DNA of 64,000 nucleotides from Amycolatopsis camponoti. Lineage in GTDB: Bacteria > Actinomycetota > Actinomycetes > Mycobacteriales > Pseudonocardiaceae. Shown one piece after another: positions 58,442 to 64,000 of this stretch. The translations under genes and the position numbers were made by a program. The stretch's first letter is position 1, and every line of letters starts with the position of its first letter. The stretch spans positions 74,501 through 138,500 of the forward strand of contig NZ_CABVGP010000002.1 in NCBI RefSeq assembly GCF_902497555.1, given 5' to 3'. Under the pieces are notes generated by a model. It saw nothing but the letters and a program-made list of their open reading frames with translations. It had not been told where the DNA came from and did no database searches.

Positions 58442-58469
58442 CCTGTGGTCACGACACGTGAGGGGAGTC

Positions 58470-59141
58470 ATGGTGGAGGGTCGCCGCCTCGAAGCCCTGC
58501 CGGGCCGGCAGGTGCTGGCCGACGGCGTCTACGAGCAGATCCGGGCGCTGATCATGAACGACGGCATCGAGCCGGGCGCCCGGGTCAACATCGACGAGAT
58601 CGCCCGCGAGCTGGGTGTGTCGGGTACGCCGGTGCGCGAAGCACTGGCCCGGCTGGAGTCCGAGGAACTGGTCAGCCGGCTCCCGTTGCGGGGCTACCGC
58701 GTGACGGAACTGCTGAACCGCAAGGAAGTCGACGACATGTACGCGCTGCGGCTGCTGCTGGAGCCGCCGTCGGCGGCGCTGGCGGCTTCCGCGATGTCGG
58801 ATTCTTCCGTGGCCGCGCTGGAGGCGGAACTGGCCACGTGTCCTTCCGCGCCGGCCGAGGACGCGTACAGCGACTACAAGGCGTTGACGGCGCACGACGC
58901 GCGGCTGCACGAGCTGATCCTGCGCCTGGCGGGCAACGTGGCGGTCGAGCAGGCGTTCGCGCGGACCCACTGCCACCTGCACTTCTTCCGGCTGAACTAC
59001 AACCAGCCGTTCGGGGAGCAGACGATCTCCGAGCACCGGGTGATCGTGGACGCGCTGGTGGCGGGAAACGCGGCGGGCGCCCGGAAGGCGATGACGGACC
59101 ACCTCGAAGTGGCGCGGGACCGCCTCCTGTCGAGGCTTTGA
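58470..59141 (+). CDS. GntR family regulator, FCD subfamily
   Basis: A 223-residue regulator. The winged helix (about 15-75) has GARVNIDEIARELGVSGTPVREALARLESEELVSRL. The FCD effector domain (about 80-215) has RLLLEPPSAALAA and the metal-site histidines in HDARLHELIL, HRVIV and HLE. It closes the GH27 operon and probably represses it through the palindrome at 49994. The effector is likely a sugar acid or sugar from the substrate. The ATG at 58470 (or GTG 58473) follows AGGGGAG. Confidence 0.92.
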   Translation: MVEGRRLEALPGRQVLADGVYEQIRALIMNDGIEPGARVNIDEIARELGVSGTPVREALARLESEELVSRLPLRGYRVTELLNRKEVDDMYALRLLLEPPSAALAASAMSDSSVAALEAELATCPSAPAEDAYSDYKALTAHDARLHELILRLAGNVAVEQAFARTHCHLHFFRLNYNQPFGEQTISEHRVIVDALVAGNAAGARKAMTDHLEVARDRLLSRL

Positions 59142-59148
59142 CGTGCGA

Positions 59149-59178
59149 AGGCCGCACCGGGCGTACCCGGTGCGGCCT
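59149..59178. terminator. Strong bidirectional hairpin terminator
   Basis: AGGCCGCACCGGG (59149-59161) and CCCGGTGCGGCCT (59166-59178) form a perfect 13-bp stem with a CGTA loop, seven bases after the GntR stop. The snapalysin stop is 23 bases further on the opposite strand. It separates convergent transcripts. Confidence 0.85.
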
Positions 59179-59201
59179 CCCCCGACGACGTCACACGCTG
59201 A

Positions 59202-59765
59202 TCACTTGACCGGCATCGTCACTTCGTAGATGCGGTGCTGCTGGGCGGCCGCCGCGCGGAAGCCGTTGGCCCACAGGGATTCCACCTGGGCCGACTCCTC
59301 CGAGTTCGGGTTCGCGTTGGTGCACGACGGGCCGGGGCCGCCGCCGGACATCAGCTCCGAGCACGGGCCTTCGTAGTGGTCCGGCAGGCCCAGCGCGTGG
59401 CCCGTCTCGTGGGCCGTGATGCGCGTCTGGTCGTACTGCTCGGCCTGCGTGTAGTCGATGAAGATCGTGCCGCTGCCGTGGCCGTCCGTCTGGGCGTACG
59501 AGCCCTGCGGGTCGTTGCCCTCCGTGTAGTGCAGCGTGGCACCCGAGGAGCTTTCCTGGAGCTTGACGTTCGACACCGCCGCGTTCCAGTTCGCCGCGCC
59601 CGCGTTGATCTGTGCGCGGAAGGTGGGGGCGTCCGAGGTGTCGTAGTAGACGATCGTGGCCGCCGCCGGGGCAGCCGGGGCCGCGAAGGCCGGGGCGGCG
59701 GTCAGCGGGGTCGCGATCATCGCCAGCGCGACGGCGGCGCCGGGCAGCAGGTACTTCCGGGACAT
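59202..59765 (-). CDS. Snapalysin-type zinc metalloprotease (M7)
   Basis: A 187-residue secreted protease. The signal peptide runs to about residue 28-29 (PAFA). The zinc site is H119-E120-x-x-H123-x-x-G-x-x-D129 in [17 protein letters not shown], the aspartate third ligand that defines snapalysins, and the Met-turn region is SELMSGGG. C135 and C147 probably pair. There is little propeptide after the signal region. Streptomyces snapalysin degrades milk protein; the natural substrate is unknown. It stands alone with its start at ATG 59765. Confidence 0.93.
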   Translation of the reverse strand: MSRKYLLPGAAVALAMIATPLTAAPAFAAPAAPAAATIVYYDTSDAPTFRAQINAGAANWNAAVSNVKLQESSSGATLHYTEGNDPQGSYAQTDGHGSGTIFIDYTQAEQYDQTRITAHETGHALGLPDHYEGPCSELMSGGGPGPSCTNANPNSEESAQVESLWANGFRAAAAQQHRIYEVTMPVK

Positions 59766-59941
59766 CGGGACGACTCCTTGCCGTGGGGAATTTGCCGGGT
59801 TTGCGCGCGCTGGGTGTCGAACTTACGTAATCGCCCGGCTCTTGTGACCCGACTTTCGTACTGCGCTGCGAACGGTGATTTACCAACCATTTCGTCTGGT
59901 TGACATGCACGGCAGCGCATACGAGGATGCCCCGCCCGGGG

Positions 59942-60433
59942 TCAGCCGACGGGGTCCGCCAGCGGGATCTCGCCCTCGCTGAGCCACGAGCCGCGCCACG
60001 CCAAGTCGTCCCTGATCAGCGGTTTTCCGCAGGCGTCGCACTTCTCGCCCGGCCGGGTCAGCTCGCCGCAGGAGCAGTGGACGAGCTGCATCGGGCCGTA
60101 CGCGTTTTCCGACGACGTGTGGGCGTCACCCCACGCGCCGAGCGCGTGCAGTACCGGCAACGCGTCCGAGCCGGCCTTCGTGAGGCGGTACTCGTACCGC
60201 GTCCGGCCGCCGTCGCGGTAGGGGAGCTTCGTCAGCAGCCCGCGCTCGACCAGCTTGGCCAGCCGCGTCGTCAGCACGTTGTCGGCGATGCCGAGCTGGG
60301 TGCGGAAGTCCTCGAACCGGGTGGTGCCCGCCGTCGCGTTGCGCAGGATCAGCAACGTCCACGGCTCGGCGAGGACGTCGGCGGCGCGGGCGATGGGGCA
60401 GGACGCGTCCTCCCAGGTGATGCGGCGGCTCAT
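59942..60433 (-). CDS. HxlR family regulator with zinc-ribbon tail
   Basis: A 163-residue regulator. The HxlR winged helix covers about 8-105: CPIARAADVLAEPWTLLILRNATAGTTRFEDF, then LTTRLAKLVERGLLTKLPY. A C-terminal extension has CSCGELTRPGEKCDACGKPL, a four-cysteine zinc ribbon not found in most HxlR proteins. The N-terminal Cys (about residue 12) is the redox/electrophile-sensing position in some members. It diverges from an SDR gene; two CTTGC-N5-GCAAG sites lie between them. The ATG at 60433 has AGGAGGG upstream. Confidence 0.9.
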   Translation of the reverse strand: MSRRITWEDASCPIARAADVLAEPWTLLILRNATAGTTRFEDFRTQLGIADNVLTTRLAKLVERGLLTKLPYRDGGRTRYEYRLTKAGSDALPVLHALGAWGDAHTSSENAYGPMQLVHCSCGELTRPGEKCDACGKPLIRDDLAWRGSWLSEGEIPLADPVG

Positions 60434-60453
60434 GACTGTGATCCCTCCTACCT

Positions 60454-60513
60454 GACTTGCTCCCGGCAAGTCTACGTCGTACAGTCGGCCGTAGCTAGCT
60501 TGCAACGAGCAAG
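60454..60513. promoter_or_regulatory. Two HxlR-type operators, CTTGC-N5-GCAAG
   Basis: CTTGC-TCCCG-GCAAG at 60456-60470 (extended by GA/TC outside) and CTTGC-AACGA-GCAAG at 60499-60513. The centres are 43 bases apart, about four helical turns, in the divergent HxlR/SDR intergenic region. Each is the likely binding site of one HxlR dimer. Confidence 0.8.
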
Positions 60514-60535
60514 CCAGGTGCGAGAGGGGCTCGTC

Positions 60536-61237
60536 ATGGAGATCACGGGTGCGGTGGCGCTGGTCACCGGAGCCAACCGGGGGCTCGGCCGGCGGTTCGC
60601 CGCCGCTCTCCTGGAGCGTGGTGCGGCCAAGGTCTACGCCGCCGCGCGCAATCCGGAGTCGATCGACCTGCCGGGGGTCGTTCCGCTGAAGCTCGACGTC
60701 ACCGATCCCGAGTCGATCCGGGAAGCCGCCGCGCGGGCGGGCGACGTCACGCTGCTGGTCAACAACGCCGGCTCGTCGACCGGGGCGTCGCTGCTCGGCG
60801 GCTCGCTCGACGACATCAAGCTGGAGATGGACACGCACTACTTCGGCACGCTCGCCGTCACGCGCGAGTTCGCGCCGATCCTCGAGCGCAACGGCGGGGG
60901 CGCGGTCCTCAACGTCCTGTCGGTGCTGTCCTGGTTCACCGCGCCCCAGGTCGCGGCGTACTCCGCGGCGAAGTCGGCGGCCTGGTCGCTGACCAACGCG
61001 CTGCGCCTGGAGCTGGCGGCGCAGAAGACGCAGGTGACCGCGCTGCACGTCGGGTACATGGACACCGACATGGCCAAGCACGTCGACGGCCCGAAGATCG
61101 ACCCGGCCCTCGTCGCCGGGCTCGCCCTCGACGGCGTCCAGCAGGGTCGTTTCGAGGTGCTCGCCGACGACCTCAGCAAGAACGTGCGGGCCGGGCTGTC
61201 GGGTGACCTCCCGGGGCTGTACCCCGCTCTCGCCTGA
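60536..61237 (+). CDS. Short-chain dehydrogenase/reductase
   Basis: A 233-residue classical SDR. Cofactor motif VTGANRGLGRRFA is at 10-22, NNAGSSTG follows, and the catalytic Ser/Tyr/Lys fall in VLNVLSVLSWF and VAAYSAAKSAAW. The Arg after VYAAARNPE suggests NADP use. The substrate is unknown. It is almost certainly repressed by the divergent HxlR protein; such pairs typically respond to reactive aldehydes or quinones. Confidence 0.92.
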   Translation: MEITGAVALVTGANRGLGRRFAAALLERGAAKVYAAARNPESIDLPGVVPLKLDVTDPESIREAAARAGDVTLLVNNAGSSTGASLLGGSLDDIKLEMDTHYFGTLAVTREFAPILERNGGGAVLNVLSVLSWFTAPQVAAYSAAKSAAWSLTNALRLELAAQKTQVTALHVGYMDTDMAKHVDGPKIDPALVAGLALDGVQQGRFEVLADDLSKNVRAGLSGDLPGLYPALA

Positions 61238-61262
61238 CCGGCGTTTTTGTCAATTCCCGACA

Positions 61263-61290
61263 ATTCCGGGGTTCTCCGGGACCCCGGAAT
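61263..61290. promoter_or_regulatory. Inverted repeat between SDR and TetR genes
   Basis: ATTCCGGGG (61263-61271) and CCCCGGAAT (61282-61290) are perfect 9-bp arms around 10 bases, 25 bases after the SDR stop and 23 before the TetR start. It may end the SDR transcript or be the TetR autoregulatory site; the sequence does not decide. Confidence 0.5.
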
Positions 61291-61313
61291 ACGGTCGTCG
61301 CCACGGCGGGCGT

Positions 61314-61952
61314 ATGAATGGCGGGGTGCCGGAGAACGTCGAAGCCGGAAACGGCCGAACGAGGAACCGCTGGGGCGAAGGCGAACGGTTGCGCGGGGAG
61401 ATCCTCGCGGCGGCCGGGCGGTTGCTGGCCGAGCTCGGCGGCGAGGACGGGCTGACGATCCGCGGCGTGGCGCGCGCGGTCGGCATCGCCCCGGCCAGCA
61501 TCTACCAGCATTTTTCCGATCGTGCGGAATTGGTGCGCGGGCTGCTCGACCACGAATACGTGCGGCTGGCGGAATCGATGCGCGCGGCGGAGGAGACGCT
61601 CGGGGAAACCGACGTCGTCGGCCGCGTCCGGGCGCAGATTCACGCGTACTGCACGTTCGCCATGGAGAACCCCGGGCATTACCGGCTGATGCTCGCGAAC
61701 GGTGCCTCCCGCGCCGAGCCCGGTGGTCAGGCGGAAGGCCCGCTGCTGGACGTGATCGACCGCTTGACGGCGGGTTTCGAGCGTTGCGTCGAGGCCGGTC
61801 ACGGGCTGCGGGTCACCCCGGGCCGGGCGGCGGCGGTGGTGTTCGTCGGGGCGCACGGGCGGGTCGCGCTGTTCCACAGCGTGCTGAACCGGACGGGCGC
61901 CGAGCTGGTGGAGCCGTTCGTGGACGAGTTGGTGTCGTTGGTGTTCGCCTGA
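61314..61952 (+). CDS. TetR family regulator, probable regulator of the P450
   Basis: A 212-residue regulator. After a charged N-terminus, the helix-turn-helix covers about 22-70: RGEILAAAGRLLAELGGEDGLTIRGVARAVGIAPASIYQHFSDRAELV. The C-terminal domain is the TetR_C WHG type, with FAMENPGHYRLMLANGA. It precedes the P450 gene by 106 bases on the same strand. The ATG at 61314 was used; ATG 61318 is out of frame and GTG 61326 is possible. Confidence 0.88.
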   Translation: MNGGVPENVEAGNGRTRNRWGEGERLRGEILAAAGRLLAELGGEDGLTIRGVARAVGIAPASIYQHFSDRAELVRGLLDHEYVRLAESMRAAEETLGETDVVGRVRAQIHAYCTFAMENPGHYRLMLANGASRAEPGGQAEGPLLDVIDRLTAGFERCVEAGHGLRVTPGRAAAVVFVGAHGRVALFHSVLNRTGAELVEPFVDELVSLVFA

Positions 61953-62019
61953 CCCTCGGCTCGGGGCGAATGCGCCGGATGGTGGAGCCCGGTGGCGAAG
62001 CACCGGAAAGATGCTTAGC

Positions 62020-62029
62020 ATAGCTATGT
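62020..62029. promoter_or_regulatory. Palindrome in the P450 promoter
   Basis: CATAGCTATG is a perfect 10-bp palindrome inside TTAGCATAGCTATGTAA, an AT-rich island 30 bases before the P450 start. TATGTA nearby could be a -10. It is a candidate site for the upstream TetR protein. Confidence 0.5.
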
Positions 62030-62058
62030 AAATTTCCGGCGGCTCCGGGAGGTATCCG

Positions 62059-63246
62059 GTGGACGGTGTGCCCGCGTTTCCGATGACCCGGGGGTGTCCC
62101 TTCGACCCGCCCGCCGAACTCGGCGAACTGCCGCCGGTTTCCCGTGTGCGGCTGTGGAACGGCAGCACGCCGTGGCTGGTCACGCGCTACGACGACGTCC
62201 GCGCCGTCCTGCGCGACTCGCGGATCAGCGCCGACTCCGACCGGCCCGGCTACCCGCACCAGAGCGCGGCTTCCGCGGCCCGGCGCAAGCGCGCGAAGTC
62301 GTTCATCACCATGGACGGCGCCGAGCACGCGGCGCAGCGGCGCCTGCTCACCGGCGACTTCCTCGTCAAGAAGATGGAGGCGCTGCGGCCCGCGATCCAG
62401 CGGATCGTCGACGGCCTGATCGACGAGCTGCTGGCCGGCCCCAAGCCCGTCGACCTCGTGACGGCGTTCGCGCTGCCGCTGCCGTCGCTGGTGATCTGCG
62501 AGCTGCTCGGCGTGCCCTACGACGACCGCGAGCTGTTCCAGGACATCACGAAGGTCATGGTGTCGAGGACGGCGACACCGTCGGAAGCGGTCGAGGCCAC
62601 CGAAGAACTGCTGGCGTACCTCGGCGGGCTGGTGGAGCGGAAGGCGTCGGCCCCGGGTGACGACGTGCTCAGCAAGCTGGCGGTCACGCAGTACGCGACC
62701 GGCCGGATGACCGCCGAAGACGTCGCGTCGATGGGTCAGCTGCTGCTGGTGGCGGGCCACGAGACGACGGCGAACATGATCGCCCTCGGCACGGTCGCGC
62801 TGCTGGAGCACCCGGACCAGCTGGCGCTCGTGCGCGCCGGCGACGCGGACGTGCACCGGCGCGCGACCGAGGAGTTGTTGCGCTACCTGAACATCACGCA
62901 CACCGGCCGCCGCCGGGTGGCGGTCGAGGACATCGAAATCGGCGGCGAGGTGATCCACGCGGGCGAGGGCGTCATCGCGGCGGGCGACGTCGCCAACCGT
63001 GACGGCGCGGTGTTCGCGGAGCCGGACCGCCTGGACGTGACGCGCGAGGCCCGCCACCACGTCGCGTTCGGGTACGGCGTGCACCAGTGCCTCGGGCAGA
63101 CGCTGGCGCGGGTGGAGCTGCAGGTGGTCTACGGGACGCTGTTCCGGCGCATCCCGGATCTGCGGCTCGCGGTTCCGATCGAGGAGCTGGCCTTCAAGGA
63201 CGACATGCTGGTGTACGGGGTGCACTGCCTGCCGGTCACGTGGTGA
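62059..63246 (+). CDS. Cytochrome P450
   Basis: A 395-residue soluble bacterial P450. The I-helix oxygen motif is AGHETT (232-237), the ExxR pair is EELLR (271-275), and the heme loop is FGYGVHQCLGQ with C344 as iron ligand. It resembles the CYP105/107 type. It needs a ferredoxin and reductase from elsewhere; none are adjacent. The substrate is unknown. The TetR gene upstream and the palindrome at 62020 suggest inducible expression. The GTG at 62059 has GGGAGG upstream. Confidence 0.95.
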   Translation: MDGVPAFPMTRGCPFDPPAELGELPPVSRVRLWNGSTPWLVTRYDDVRAVLRDSRISADSDRPGYPHQSAASAARRKRAKSFITMDGAEHAAQRRLLTGDFLVKKMEALRPAIQRIVDGLIDELLAGPKPVDLVTAFALPLPSLVICELLGVPYDDRELFQDITKVMVSRTATPSEAVEATEELLAYLGGLVERKASAPGDDVLSKLAVTQYATGRMTAEDVASMGQLLLVAGHETTANMIALGTVALLEHPDQLALVRAGDADVHRRATEELLRYLNITHTGRRRVAVEDIEIGGEVIHAGEGVIAAGDVANRDGAVFAEPDRLDVTREARHHVAFGYGVHQCLGQTLARVELQVVYGTLFRRIPDLRLAVPIEELAFKDDMLVYGVHCLPVTW

Positions 63247-63318
63247 CGGGCTAGCCGAAGACCATCCGGTGACCCTGAGCGGGACAGCGGGTTCCGGGCC
63301 GGCGGCTTCGCGACGTCA

Positions 63319-64000
63319 TCACACCGTCCGCCGCAGGGCGTCGAGGTCCTCGGTCAGCCGGGCCCGGAGGAACCGCGCCCGGTCCGCGTCATCGTCCTTG
63401 CGCGGCACCATCTCCACCAGCATGATCAGGTCGAGGTAGACCCGGTACAGCCCGAGCCGCGCCCACGCCGGCATGCCGAACTCCGCCGGGCCGCCGCCCG
63501 CGCGGTAGCCGTCGAGCAGCTCGCGGTCCGGGTCGCCGAACAGCGTCAGCGAGACGAACTCCGCCATCGGGTCGCCCCAGAACGCCCGCTCGGCGTCGAT
63601 GATGCCGGACACCCGGCCGCCGTCGAGGAGGATGTTGCCCCGCCACAGGTCGAAGTGCACCAGCACCGGCGTGGTGACCAGCTCGAGGAGCGGCTCGTGC
63701 CGGCGCACGAGGTGGGCGATCTCGGCGGCCGGCCGCGGCAGCTGCACCCCGTGGGTGACGGCGTCCGCGAGCACCGCGTCGGCCATCGCCGTGAACGCCA
63801 CCGGCCACGTCGGACGCAACGGGTCCTGGAGGTAGCCGAACCCGTCGCCGGTCGTCTTGTGCAGGCCGGCGACGATCCCGCCCAGTTCGGTCCGCAGCCG
63901 CGGGCCGGCGTCGGGCACCTGGGACCAGGGCACGCCCGGCAGCTCCGTCATCAGCAGGAACCCGGGCCCGGCCCCGACCACCGACGGCAGGGGCCCGGAA
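63319..64000 (-). CDS. Aminoglycoside phosphotransferase-family kinase (5' end outside window)
   Basis: The last 227 residues of an APH/choline-kinase-like protein; the frame is open to the right edge, so the N-terminal lobe is missing. Visible parts are LLMTELPGVPWSQVP (hinge), the catalytic VLVHFDLWRGNILL (HxDxxxxN) and the metal-binding GIIDAERAFWGDP, followed by EFVSLTLFGDPDREL. Members phosphorylate aminoglycosides, macrolides or small metabolites; in soil actinomycetes most are not proven resistance genes. The product is unknown. Confidence 0.88.
   Translation of the reverse strand, partial: SGPLPSVVGAGPGFLLMTELPGVPWSQVPDAGPRLRTELGGIVAGLHKTTGDGFGYLQDPLRPTWPVAFTAMADAVLADAVTHGVQLPRPAAEIAHLVRRHEPLLELVTTPVLVHFDLWRGNILLDGGRVSGIIDAERAFWGDPMAEFVSLTLFGDPDRELLDGYRAGGGPAEFGMPAWARLGLYRVYLDLIMLVEMVPRKDDDADRARFLRARLTEDLDALRRTV

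Noticed and set aside
63319..64000. Aminoglycoside resistance gene
   Set aside because: The kinase motifs are present but the N-terminal lobe is outside the window and the family covers many metabolites, so a resistance claim is unsupported.

Overview
The window is about 70% GC, with GTG starts, tight GTGA/ATGA overlaps and a strong G/C third-position bias. The gene content fits a Pseudonocardiaceae actinomycete, most likely Amycolatopsis: many TetR, LacI, GntR and HxlR regulators, secreted glycoside hydrolases, a P450, a snapalysin, a DUF222/HNH endonuclease and a second gyrase-like topoisomerase. The genus is inferred from style and content, not from a database match. I see no rRNA, tRNA, insertion sequence, prophage or CRISPR array. 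No stretch over 300 bases lacks a gene.

1-14.5 kb: a NarL-type response regulator; a FAD monooxygenase divergent from its probable TetR repressor across a doubled palindromic operator; an ABC-2 exporter pair; an HrpB-type helicase carrying an unusual in-frame 18-bp minisatellite; an orphan solute-binding lipoprotein; a MauE/DsbA membrane redox pair; and a four-gene module (WXG100-like protein, NlpC/P60 hydrolase with a WXG-like N-terminus, two YbaB-like proteins). A PobA-like hydroxylase, an AraC regulator and a DinB protein follow.

14.6-31.6 kb: three secreted proteins (GH3, ThuA-ricin, GH1); a fatty-acid or steroid side-chain beta-oxidation set (SCP-x-type thiolase broken by a +1 frameshift, SRPBCC, MaoC hydratase, SDR); a topoisomerase IV-like pair; a PLD-like protein with a degenerate HKD motif; and an LLM monooxygenase/FMN reductase pair.

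31.6-37.8 kb: a DUF222-HNH nuclease with a LexA-like box, an ArsR-SRPBCC-RibD-like operon, a membrane-anchored beta-lactamase-like hydrolase, a PGPGW protein, a TetR regulator and a carboxymuconolactone decarboxylase family protein.

37.8-59.2 kb is the carbohydrate heart. The first locus has a secreted GH2 enzyme downstream of a YtfQRT/YjfF-like importer, divergent from a LacI regulator, with a LacI-style operator over both promoters. Its context suggests galactofuranoside use. The second is an operon of secreted GH27, two ABC permeases, cytoplasmic GH95 and CE7 enzymes, a binding lipoprotein and a terminal GntR/FCD regulator, with a perfect 14-bp palindrome at the operon promoter. It reads as trimming outside the cell, uptake, then de-acetylation and de-fucosylation (or de-L-galactosylation) inside. 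Neither the GH27 operon nor the 7.4-kb solute-binding gene has its own ATPase or a full transporter.

59-64 kb: snapalysin, an HxlR regulator with a zinc-ribbon tail divergent from an SDR across two CTTGC-N5-GCAAG sites, TetR then P450, and a truncated aminoglycoside-phosphotransferase-like gene at the right edge.
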